Source: Lasioglossum baleicum (Eukaryota; Arthropoda; Insecta; Hymenoptera; Halictidae). Taken from it: a DNA stretch of 64,000 nucleotides. The translations under genes and the position numbers were made by a program. The notes under the pieces were generated by a model. The model saw only the letters and a program-made list of their open reading frames with translations. It was not told the origin of the DNA and did not search any database. This document shows positions 1-10,131 of this stretch, in pieces. Every line of letters starts with the position of its first letter. Within the stretch, counting starts at the first letter, position 1. The stretch covers positions 4,614,786-4,678,785 of the forward strand of contig NC_134929.1 of NCBI RefSeq assembly GCF_051020765.1. Reading direction: 5' to 3'.

Positions 1-81
1 CAACGATTTATTAAAAAAATGTCAAGCAGTTAGCGGAGAAAATACTGTGAATCCAGTAGCTTGTCTGTACATCAAAATAAA

Positions 82-757
82 TTAAACAGCAAGCGTGTAA
101 GAGTGTAAAGGTAAGAGTTGGGTTTCAATATCCAAATCATATTATATTTCATTTAACTTTTACATGCATATTAATATTACAAATTCTTACAGTTTCGAGA
201 TAGCCGAGGAGAAATAGAGGACAGAAGACAACTTGTTCAAAAAAAATGAATTATACAGCAAGCGTGGAAGAGTGTAAAGGTAGGAGTTGGGTATCAATAT
301 CCAAATCATATTATATTTCATTTAACTTTTACATGCATATTAATATTACAAGTTCTTACAGTTTCGAGATAGCCGAGGAGAAATAGAGGACAGAAGACAA
401 CTTGTTAAAAAAAAATGAATTATACAGCAAGCGTGGAAGAGTGTAAAGGTAGGAGTTGGGTTTCAATATCCAAATCATATTACATTTCATTTAACTTTTA
501 CATGCATATTAATATTACAAATTCTTACAGTTTCGAGATAGCCGAGGAGAAATAGAGGACAGAAGACAACTTGTTAAAAAAAAATGAATTATACAGCAAG
601 CGTGGAAGAGTGTAAAGGTAGGAGTTGGGTTTCAATATCCAAATCATATTACATTTCATTTAACTTTTACATGCATATTAATATTACAAATTCTTACAGT
701 TTCGAGATAGCCGAGGAGAAATAGAGGACAGAAGACAACTTTTGAAAAGAGCTCATA
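82..757. repeat. 169-bp tandem repeat, four copies
   Basis: Four head-to-tail units repeat with an exact period of 169 bp: the word CAGCAAGCG recurs at 87, 256, 425 and 594. Copies differ at only a few positions. Each unit contains a strong splice-donor-like GTAAG or GTAGG (111, 280, 449, 618) and a pyrimidine-rich stretch ending TTCTTACAG (ending at 192 in the first unit), which would divide it into an 82-bp intron-like and an 87-bp exon-like half. All three forward frames of the 87-bp half contain a stop, so it is not a coding exon array as it stands. The array may begin before the window. Confidence 0.9.
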
Positions 758-1320
758 TACCTATACTTTCTAATATAACATTTAACTTTCACATGCATAT
801 TGATATTACAACTTCTTACAGTTTTGAGGTAGCCGAGGAGAATTAGATGACTGAAGCCAACGTTTCAAAGAAGTTCATATACCTACACCCAGGCCGATGG
901 AAAAGCCCTGGGTAGTTCCGGCCACCTCTTCTCGCCACATTTGGAGTCCCGTGTAGGATGAGATTTAGTGCGGGTATACCCCGTGTGACCTGTGTATTGC
1001 ACTACTAAGCACAAGCGCACCAGAGGCCAATGCACGCGCCACCTGATTAAGTTCGTGGGCGCAGGCGGGGGAGTCCCCACACACCCGGGGGTTGCGATGA
1101 TCCCGGGGCATGTCATAAAGATTTTACACCCTGCACGTAAAACAATTAAAAAAAAAAAAAAAAAAAAATAGCTATAATCTCTAATATAATATTTAACATT
1201 TCCATGCATATTGATAGTACAACTTCTTTTCAGTTTCGAAGTACCTGCAGAGAACTAGACGACTGAAGACAACATTTAATAGGGCTCATATACCTATGCT
1301 CTGTAATATAACTAATATAT
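758..1320. repeat. Diverged monomers of the 169-bp repeat family
   Basis: Two or three further units follow, at about 758-885 and 1169-1320. They keep the core TTACATGCATATT-like segment, the CTTACAG/TTTCAG acceptor-like end and the AGCCGAGGAG-like word. The first half of the unit is replaced by a CTCATATACCTAT-containing sequence. The copy around 860-1200 is split by a poly-A-tailed insertion. This looks like an older, diverged edge of the array. Confidence 0.65.
886..1168 (+). mobile_element. Poly-A-tailed retroposon fragment (5'-truncated LINE or SINE)
   Basis: A GC-rich segment of about 280 bp interrupts the AT-rich 169-bp repeat family and ends in an uninterrupted run of 21 A at 1148-1168. 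That is the signature of target-primed insertion of a non-LTR retroelement 3' end. The flanks ATACCTAC (left) and ATAGCTAT (right) resemble each other and could be a decayed target duplication. No protein similarity is visible, so the parent family is unknown. Confidence 0.6.
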
Positions 1321-1620
1321 ATAAATTATATAATGTATATAAATTAAAATTCAAAATAATGATGTTATGAAAAATAATATTAATAATAGTATTAAATAAT
1401 ACATTACAAATATATATACCACATGCTCATATATTTGCATTATTTATGTGCCGTTATATGTATTTATGTTATTACGTTATATGTATTCCTGCTATTGTAT
1501 ACTTTTACATAAGTAAAATAATCTAATCTATTTGTATTACCGATTTGGAAAAGAAACATTACTATTGCTATAGTGTATTAAAATATTCTGTATAAGTCAC
1601 ACACACATAAAAGGCCAAAA
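1321..1620. other. AT-rich spacer, nothing recognised
   Basis: Very AT-rich sequence with no long open frame, no visible repeat unit and no RNA-gene signature. Confidence 0.6.
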
Positions 1621-1626
1621 TTTCAA

Positions 1627-1758
1627 TTATCTCCCCGAGTTTCCCTATGCACAACTCACCGATCGTCCTAACGAACGCACGGTGCTATCTCCTTCTCGAA
1701 CAAATTCAAAATTACCACTTTTAATTCTTTCCGAAACCGATAATCCACAATGGTAAGT
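1627..1758 (+). other. Possible 5'UTR plus one-codon first exon (ATG|GTAAGT)
   Basis: A pyrimidine-rich stretch leads to an ATG at 1750-1752 in an acceptable context (CACAATGG) that is followed at once by the consensus splice donor GTAAGTAC. First exons ending directly after the start codon are common in ribosomal-protein and other housekeeping genes of animals. No matching second exon was recognised before the satellite begins at about 2158, so the gene is either split by repeats, truncated, or not real. Confidence 0.2.
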
Positions 1759-2157
1759 ACACATGTATCAATAGGCCTGCGTAAATCGACCGCGGCACTA
1801 TCGTCTGTCTATCATGATCGACAGATCATTACGTTTCTACTGTGAGCTAAACACCCGTAATTACGTGTCACGTACCTTAGTCGTCTTCACAAGTGTACAT
1901 TGTCCAGTATAATCTCATTTACTTCACCATTGCCACTATCATCTTGCACATACCATTTATTAAGAACATATTTATACAACATACACTCAGTTTCCCGTTA
2001 CATTCTAGACTGTCCTTTTTCCATACTTCATATACCCTTCCTACATCTTTCTTTCGTGACATCCGGCAATTCAAAACCACGACTACAGTTCTCCCAAACA
2101 CTCCAATAATGATACTAATTCATAGGATCATTGCTCAAAGGAAAGTCCTTCTAATGC

Positions 2158-4440
2158 AGACAAGAGTAAAGTGCCCTTTATATCGTTGTGCTGGGGAAAT
2201 TAAAAGTTGTGCTGACTTGTGCTAGGCTAGCACAACTCAGATATGCAATATTACTATGTTCGGATGACCAGAAAGACCAAAAATGGTAAAAGTACCTTAG
2301 CGCGAAGGGCAGCGCACAAGAGTAAAGTGCCCTTTATATCGTTGTGCTGGGGAAATTAAAAGTTGTGCTGACTTGTGCTAGGCTAGCACAACTCAGATAT
2401 GCAATATTACTATGTTCGGATGACCAGAAAGACCAAAAATGGTAAAAGTACCTTAGCGCGAAGGGCAGCGCACAAGAGTAAAGTGCCCTTTATATCGTTG
2501 TGCTGGAGAAATTAAAAGTTGTGCTGACTTGTGCTAGGCTAGCACAACTCAGATATACAATATTATGCTTGTCGGATGACCGGAAAGACCAAAAATGGTA
2601 CAGTACCTTAGCGCGAAGGGCAGCGCACAAGAGTAAAGTGCCCTTTATATCGTTGTGCTGGGGAAATTAAAAGTTGTGCTGACTTGTGCTAGGCTAGCAC
2701 AACTCAGATATGCAATATTACTATGTTCGGATGACCAGAAAGACCAAAAATGGTAAAAGTACCTTAGCGCGAAGGGCAGCGCACAAGAGTAAAGTGCCCT
2801 TTATATCGTTGTGCTGGGGAAATTAAAAGTTGTGCTGACTTGTGCTAGGCTAGCACAACTCAGATATGCAATATTACTATGTTCGGATGACCAGAAAGAC
2901 CAAAAATGGTAAAAGTACCTTAGCGCGAAGGGCAGCGCACAAGAGTAAAGTGCCCTTTATATCGTTGTGCTGGGGAAATTAAAAGTTGTGCTGACTTGTG
3001 CTAGGCTAGCACAACTCAGATATGCAATATTACTATGTTCGGATGACCAGAAAGACCAAAAATGGTAAAAGTACCTTAGCGCGAAGGGCAGCGCACAAGA
3101 GTAAAGTGCCCTTTATATCGTTGTGCTGGGGAAATTAAAAGTTGTGCTGACTTGTGCTAGGCTAGCACAACTCAGATATGCAATATTACTATGTTCGGAT
3201 GACCAGAAAGACCAAAAATGGTAAAAGTACCTTAGCGCGAAGGGCAGCGCACAAGAGTAAAGTGCCCTTTATATCGTTGTGCTGGAGAAATTAAAAGTTG
3301 TGCTGACTTGTGCTAGGCTAGCACAACTCAGATATACAATATTATGCTTGTCGGATGACCGGAAAGACCAAAAATGGTACAGTACCTTAGCGCGAAGGGC
3401 AGCGCACAAGAGTAAAGTGCCCTTTATATCGTTGTGCTGGGGAAATTAAAAGTTGTGCTGACTTGTGCTAGGCTAGCACAACTCAGATATGCAATATTAC
3501 TATGTTCGGATGACCAGAAAGACCAAAAATGGTAAAAGTACCTTAGCGCGAAGGGCAGCGCACAAGAGTAAAGTGCCCTTTATATCGTTGTGCTGGGGAA
3601 ATTAAAAGTTGTGCTGACTTGTGCTAGGCTAGCACAACTCAGATATGCAATATTACTATGTTCGGATGACCAGAAAGACCAAAAATGGTAAAAGTACCTT
3701 AGCGCGAAGGGCAGCGCACAAGAGTAAAGTGCCCTTTATATCGTTGTGCTGGGGAAATTAAAAGTTGTGCTGACTTGTGCTAGGCTAGCACAACTCAGAT
3801 ATGCAATATTACTATGTTCGGATGACCAGAAAGACCAAAAATGGTAAAAGTACCTTAGCGCGAAGGGCAGCGCACAAGAGTAAAGTGCCCTTTATATCGT
3901 TGTGCTGGGGAAATTAAAAGTTGTGCTGACTTGTGCTAGGCTAGCACAACTCAGATATGCAATATTACTATGTTCGGATGACCAGAAAGACCAAAAATGG
4001 TAAAAGTACCTTAGCGCGAAGGGCAGCGCACAAGAGTAAAGTGCCCTTTATATCGTTGTGCTGGAGAAATTAAAAGTTGTGCTGACTTGTGCTAGGCTAG
4101 CACAACTCAGATATACAATATTATGCTTGTCGGATGACCGGAAAGACCAAAAATGGTACAGTACCTTAGCGCGAAGGGCAGCGCACAAGAGTAAAGTGCC
4201 CTTTATATCGTTGTGCTGGGGAAATTAAAAGTTGTGCTGACTTGTGCTAGGCTAGCACAACTCAGATATGCAATATTACTATGTTCGGATGACCAGAAAG
4301 ACCAAAAATGGTAAAAGTACCTTAGCGCGAAGGGCAGCGCACAAGAGTAAAGTGCCCTTTATATCGTTGAGCTGGGGAAATTAAAAGTTGTGCTGACTTG
4401 TGCTAGGCTAGCACAACTCAGATATATGATTATATGCTGT
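2158..4440. repeat. Satellite array: 155/156-bp monomers in a 779-bp five-mer higher-order repeat
   Basis: At least fourteen monomers begin with CAAGAGTAAAGTGCC at 2161, 2317, 2473, 2628, 2784, 2940, 3096, 3252, 3407, 3563, 3719, 3875, 4031 and 4186, with a partial one at 4342. Most are 156-bp type A. Every fifth is a 155-bp type B, marked by TGCTGGAGAA at 2501, 3280 and 4059, exactly 779 bp apart. Each monomer carries the palindrome TTGTGCTAGGCTAGCACAA (9-bp arms around one G). The array is homogenised, which is typical of satellite DNA maintained by unequal exchange. The reading frames inside it are not coding. Confidence 0.95.
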
Positions 4441-4534
4441 TTGGATAACTGTTTCTTACTTAAACGTTAATTAGATGTCGAAAACGTTTTTTCACCATAA
4501 CTTTTTTATTTATAATTTTTTTAAAGTAATACTT

Positions 4535-4744
4535 GAGCACAATCTTAGCACAACTTAGCACAACTTAGCACAATTGAGAAAACTGAAAAAAATGAAAAGT
4601 GGGGGGCTACTCAAAAAATCGTTTTTCTCATTTTTTCATCTTATTTTTCATATTATAGTTATAATATTCGAGCACAATATAGCACAAACATAGCACAATT
4701 CAGCACAACTGTTGAAATTGTTTAATTCAACAAGTGGGGGGCTA
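4535..4744. repeat. Two blocks of AGCACAA motifs spaced about 10 bp
   Basis: Directly after the satellite, AGCACAA occurs eight times in two blocks of four (about 4536-4575 and 4671-4710). Spacing within blocks is 10 or 11 bp. Each block is followed by the same word AGTGGGGGGCTA (4598-4609 and 4733-4744), so the two blocks are a diverged tandem duplication of roughly 135 bp. AGCACAA is one arm of the palindrome found in every satellite monomer. The helical-turn spacing suggests protein-binding sites, but this is inference. Confidence 0.7.
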
Positions 4745-5302
4745 ACTTCTAGGAGGCGAGCTGAACGTAGAGAAGGACAGCGCGTGTAAAGCGAGACCAC
4801 GCGCGGGCCTTTGAACTGTGCCGGCGACTGCGACTCTCCGCGTCTCTTTCTTTTCTATACGCGCTATCCTTCCTTGCGCCCGAAACGTCCATCGTCATTT
4901 AAACCTCTACAGTTTAAATACCATCGAAGGAAACCTATCGAATTGGAGCGTTTGCATCCGTCAGGAAAAGGCACACTTTTTGTAGTTTTTCAACTGTTTT
5001 AAGTAATGTGCTTAAGATTTATTTAAGATTTATTTAATTTTGTTTCTTATCAAAAAATTGTAATGGAGCGAGCGACGCGCGTGACTTGACACGGTGTTCG
5101 GTTTTGCGACATGATCGGTCATAGTTCATCGCGTCTTTATATTTGCGAAACCGAACGTTAAATAATAAAAATATAAAACAGTTCAGCATATTTTATAAAG
5201 TAATTTTTCTCGTTTTTTAATCTTTGCCTAGCGTCGAGATCGCAATTTCTCTTTCTTTTTCACTCGCTATACATACTCTTATGTTCTAAAGTCACTTCAT
5301 AT
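4745..5302. other. Spacer, part of a dispersed repeat, no gene seen
   Basis: A segment around 4810-4910 (TTTGAACTGTGCCGGCGACT and following) resembles 7218-7262 and 7880-7960, so it belongs to a dispersed repeat that also lies on the far side of the next LTR. No open frame with recognisable protein similarity was seen. Confidence 0.5.
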
Positions 5303-5306
5303 GTAC

Positions 5307-7058
5307 TGTGACGTGGCAGTTTTGCCAACGCCACCCGATGCGTTTATCGGAAGACCGGGTCACCCTCTGGCAGCCTAATACACGAGAGGCGCCGTGGCGA
5401 GCGCTCGCCCTGGGTGCGAACGAGACCCAAGGGCGAGTTCTAATATTTTTGAGCGTCGCGCCAATTGCGTGACGCGTATCTGCAGGACCGTAGTCGGGCC
5501 CCGAGGGGGGACCCGAAGCACCTCTCCCGCCGAGGAAGGCACAGAGACCGGCGCCGGCGACAATTGCAACACCGCGAGGAAAGAGGAATCGACGTGGCAC
5601 AGGAAAATCAACCTGGAGGCGCCGACAAGGACGGACGATGCCAAGCAAGGAATCTCAGCTGTCTTGCCGGCGCCTCATCCGGAGAGATACCGGATCGCTA
5701 CCGGATCGCTACCGGATTGGCTCCCGTCGATCACCTCTGCGGGAAGCAGCCAATACACACGCGTCGCTGCCGGAGAGCCACCGAATCGCCGAGCGCCAGG
5801 GACCGTCACGCAGGGCTAGGCCCTGTCCGAAAATCTATCCGCGATAGGTCGAACTGCGTGCGGGGGGATTAGAGCGGCAAGGGGGGGACGCTTCTCTTCC
5901 GCGTTCCCGAGAGACGCCGCGAAGGATCACTTCTTCGTTGGCTCGAATATAGAGTAGTCGTGCGTAGAATCTGAACCATTGTATAATCGATTAGTGTTGT
6001 AAATCGTGCTAAGAAAAGCTGCCGGAAACGAGGGACGAGGAAGCGAACATCAACCGTTACCCTGGGTAAGCTTTTGCCAGTTCTCTTTTCGTTAAAGTGA
6101 TTCTTCTCGCGTTGGCTCGGTAGTGTGTCGTGTCCGCGATCGCGTTGTAGAAGCACCGACGGGAATTCGTAGCTGCCGGTGTTCGAGACGGGTTCGAAGT
6201 AATCCGCGAACGGCGAGAATCCGTCGGATATCAAGAACGCGAGGAATTTCGCGGGTGCTAGTGCCAGAGGTCGGTTAGCGAGGATCCGAGTATAGTTGAC
6301 CTCGCTATACGAGGTGAAGGAGGTTTTTCGAGTGCTAGGCGCCATTTCTTTTCGAGGATCCGCGTATCTTGATCGTTTAAATTCGAACCTCGAGTCGTCC
6401 CACGGTGCGACGCCGCCACGTGCTCTCGTCGTATTTCCGCGACTTGTTCCGCCGACGAGAAGCTAATGATAACGCGTATTCCATCCGAATTCGGGCGTAG
6501 AACGCGAAAATCGTGAACGCCGACAATAAAATCACGTTGCTGCCGGATTCGTAGCGAACAGAAACGGACCAGGAAAGGTCGAAGCGCGCGTACGACGAGC
6601 TCTCGTTGCCGAACACCTGTTACGCGCCGGTTAACCTCAAAACGCTGCCGGTAGCTGCCGGCTGCGTCATTATAACATCGAAACAATAAATTGTGTTAAC
6701 CAAGATAGTACGAGAGTGTTTATTGCGTGGGAAACCTTCCCGCCGCGGGGAATGCCTCGTGTTCGACCCGCGTAGAATCCTGCGACCATTCGTGAAAATC
6801 TTCGCGTAATTTCGATTGTCGCAGGCTCGTATGTCGGTCTCCCTCTCTCTCTCGCGGTGATTATTAGCGGATTTCGCGTGGCACCTTCTGTGCCTGGCGC
6901 CCGAGCTTCACGTAAGATATCTTGAGAGACGACGAGCCTGCGTACAATTTTTGTCCCGGGTGGACCACGTTTCGCGCGGCCGAACGTGGCCCGGCGGTAT
7001 CGCTTGTAAATACCCGGAGTCGCTATCGTTTCGCCAAGAAACGATAAACGACGTGACA
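5307..7058 (+). mobile_element. Solo LTR of the Gypsy-A family
   Basis: The 1752-bp segment starts TGTGACGTGGCAG and ends ACGACGTGACA. It is flanked by the 4-bp duplication GTAC (5303-5306 and 7059-7062). It matches the LTRs of the full element at 10132-21469 along its length with moderate divergence. The absence of internal sequence means recombination between two LTRs removed the element body. It carries six copies of GCTGCCGG (5766, 6018, 6172, 6539, 6644, 6654), all on the sense strand. Open frames of 80-158 codons inside it follow from its GC-rich composition and resemble no known protein. Confidence 0.93.
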
Positions 7059-7062
7059 GTAC

Positions 7063-8150
7063 ATACCGTCAATTAAACCACTAAATTCTGTTCAAATTAT
7101 ATCGTGTTTGGTATCATTCTAATCAGAAAAATGCCAGAAATAAGGTAGTGAAAATCCCATAACAGAATCATGGAAAATGAAGAAGTTTGACTGTGGTGTA
7201 ACGTTATGATGACTCACGGGCGCGTTTGAACTGTGCGACGACTGCGACTCTCCGCGTCGCGTTTGTATTTTTTTCGCGTTTATCGTTGAAAGATTTTCGC
7301 GTTTATAGAGAATTTATGTATAAAGTTTAACTACAATCTTGAACTATAAACGGATTTTAACAAATACGGGCCCGCGGTTATTCGACGCCTGGATACGCAG
7401 TTCCACTTGAATCTTGCGTAGCAGCTTGGAATTACAATGTATGTACAACATATGTATATATTTTCTCTGCGCCAGTCAGAGACCCCGAAAACCTCTCATT
7501 ACTAGATTTCGTATACATAATTCCTATGAAGAATTCAATCCCAGCTACTTTTCCGCGATTTCTAGACAATAGTATGCAGTGTGAGAATTGTTAACAAGAC
7601 TTTTCAAATATTTCCGATGATCTGACAAAAAAATGTTTCCAACGAGAGTTAATCAGTATTCACTTTTCTACAAACTTTAATACAAAAAGTTAAAGAAAAA
7701 TCTCTTTTTTTTATCAAAAATGAAGGTCACCTCAATGTTTTAAATATTAACATACATTTTTTACGTCATAATATTCTAACTGGTATCAAGACGAATCCAA
7801 CGACCTATAATAATATAACATTAAACCTTGAAATAACGCTACAATAGTTTTGGCCACAAAAAGCGAGCTACCAGACCACTGTGCTTCGCCGGCACAGTTC
7901 AAAGAATGTCCCATACGCTGTTCTTCGTTGCGTCCGAAACTTTCATTGTCGATTAAACCACTAAATAAAGTTGAAATTATATCGTGTTTGGTATCATTTT
8001 AATCAGAGAAATGCCAGGAATAAGCTAGTAAAAGTCCCATAAACCGATCATTAAAATTAAGAAGTTTGAGCATTCGATTCACTCGAGTCAATATTGTGGT
8101 GTTCACACCGATATACCCGAGCCGAGATCAATCAGTGCCGCTCTATGACA
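7063..8150. other. Spacer with a diverged direct repeat
   Basis: Two copies of a roughly 115-bp segment lie at 7076-7190 and 7954-8070 in the same orientation (both contain ATTATATCGTGTTTGGTATC). The rest is AT-rich with poly-T and poly-A runs and no recognisable gene. Segments around 7560-7700 resemble 30990-31110, so old transposon debris is likely. Confidence 0.5.
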
Positions 8151-8155
8151 CGGCG

Positions 8156-9251
8156 CACTGTGGGGTATTTGACCCGAAAAAGTGGAAAAAACTATTGTAG
8201 CGTTCTTTATAGGTTCAAGGTTATAATATTATATATCGTTGGATTCGTCTTAAGATCAGCTACGACATTATGAAATCCAAAATACATTTTAGTATTTAAA
8301 AAATAAAATTTACCTCAATTTTTTGAAAAAAAAAATTTTTTTTAACTTTTACATATTGAAATTTGTAGACGACTAAATACTGTTCCTCTTTTGTTCGAAA
8401 CATTTTTTCCTCAGATTATCGAGAACCCATGAAAGACCGTGGCGATAGTGGAATATTTGCACCGAAAAGCTGAAAAGAATTATTTTTACACATAAATTAT
8501 ATTGAAATGATGTAAATGCAAAAAAAATTTTATTTACCTATAGTTAAAAATTGCTATTTTTTAAATAATTTTAGTGAAAATTTCATTGCAATATCTCTAC
8601 TGGTTCTAAAGTTATAACAAAATGGGTCACGATTTTCCAATCCAGACCAGCCGTAGCAATCGTAGCCGAACATGCAGGCGTACGCGAAACGCTGCTCAAC
8701 GCTTAATACTAAATTAGCTATAAAATTTGAATCCGGACATATCCGGAATCAAAATTTATGGGCTTATAATCACAAATCTTTACCGAATGTAATGACACCA
8801 AAAAGAGCACTCAATAAAGCTTTATACTATAACAAAATTGTCAATAAAGTTTTGTAATTTTTGAAAAGCTAACAGAATGATTGGTAATATTCAAATATTA
8901 ATAACTATACTAATTTAGATGATAACAAAATAAAATCTATGCGAAAGTGCTCTGTATACCTACCTGAACAACTTTTGTAATACAAGAATTTACAGAATTT
9001 TCCTTCAAACACTTGAAAATAGCCAATGAACAGACGCTGTCTTAGAGAGTTTAAGAACGCCAAGCGCGCCTTAAAATCTCTCGACTTTCGATGAAGTTTA
9101 CTAGTTCACGGGTGTACAAATAGAAAAAATAATATTGCAGCCTTATTCTTCAGACCTTTAACTACAACGAACAATGAACAACGAACATGCCATACGCAAA
9201 AATTTAGAAATCGAATTTTTTCCACTTTTTCGGATCAAATACCCCACAGTG
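8156..9251. mobile_element. Transib-like non-autonomous DNA transposon
   Basis: Terminal inverted repeats of about 34 bp (8156-8190 and 9217-9251, about one mismatch) begin CACTGTGGGGTATTTGA. They are flanked by a perfect 5-bp, fully GC duplication CGGCG (8151-8155 and 9252-9256). A CACWRTG start and a GC-rich 5-bp target duplication are the known hallmarks of Transib elements, relatives of the RAG1/V(D)J system. The 1096-bp interior holds no recognisable transposase, so this would be a non-autonomous or decayed copy. Assignment to Transib rests on the ends only; another superfamily with 5-bp duplications cannot be excluded. Confidence 0.65.
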
Positions 9252-9256
9252 CGGCG

Positions 9257-9753
9257 CAGCGTTCGATAGCACAGGCGACCAAGGACTTCGATCGAAGAAT
9301 TAGAGCCCGTTCAGACACGACGGAAACCGCGCGTTTTCGTTTAATTGCAGATTTTCACGATTTTTCGGCCTACATATGTATATCTAATAATTTTTGCATC
9401 TTTCTTTCTCCAATGCCTGTCGTTTTTTCCTGGATCAACCAATCTCGATGAAACTTTCACAGTGCATATAATTGACACAGATCTACAAAACATACTTTTT
9501 CTATTTTCGATATAGACCCACATAAAAAAATGGTAAAATTCACTTTTATTTATAATTTTTTCTACAATTTCGATCAATTGCTATTTTTGAAAATAAAATC
9601 TTTCGCATCCTGTAGAAAGCTAATTGCTCCAGCTTCCCAAAAGAGTTCAAATCGTATAGTACAATATCAAAAAAGTTATCGTCTTGTTTAGAGCGTCCGA
9701 ATATTTTTCCAAGTCACTGTACATATGCCAGAATGTTCGTAGCCCTTTTAATA
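9257..9753. other. Spacer, nothing recognised
   Basis: AT-rich sequence with one 78-codon minus-strand frame (9341-9577) that resembles no family I know. Confidence 0.5.
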
Positions 9754-9837
9754 TTGCCAGTTGGCAAAGCGGTTAATGCGTTGGACTACGGACAGATAGA
9801 CTGGGGTTCGAATCCTGTTGGTGGCAAAGTTTTTTTT
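9754..9837 (+). ncRNA. tRNA-like Pol III unit (tRNA pseudogene or SINE head)
   Basis: A perfect A box TGGCAAAGCGG (9762-9772), a perfect B box GGTTCGAATCC (9805-9815) and a run of eight T (9830-9837) lie in the right order and spacing for RNA polymerase III. The ends TTGCCA (9754) and TGGCAA (9822) pair as an acceptor stem. The anticodon stem does not pair (TTGGA against CAGAT around the loop CTACGGA) and the T stem is weak. It is therefore more likely a decayed tRNA or the head of a tRNA-derived SINE than a working tRNA. Confidence 0.55.
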
Positions 9838-10131
9838 CTGTACATGTAGGGAGCAATGACGAAGTAGGCTGATCATATGGTCAAGATCGAGGATTCGCTG
9901 TGGCCCTGACTCGCGGCCGCGACCTACCTCGCATTGTATGTATAATGTATAGGCCGATCGTCACAACACAACATATGTAAAACATACCGCACAGATCGTC
10001 GCACCTTCGTCGCTTTCTCTCTCACGTACTCGCGCTCTCACTCTTTCGCACACGCTCGCTAGGGCAGGCATGGCCAATTCGTAGCAGCGCACAGTTTTTC
10101 GAGTATGTATGTATAAGATTTGTGTATACAT

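Noticed and set aside
82..757. CRISPR-like array
   Set aside because: Units are directly contiguous with no unique spacers, 169 bp long, in a clearly eukaryotic transposon-rich context. The 155/156-bp and 139-bp arrays were rejected for the same reason.
9754..9827. Functional tRNA-Arg (ACG-like loop CTACGGA)
   Set aside because: The anticodon stem does not pair and the T stem has mismatches.
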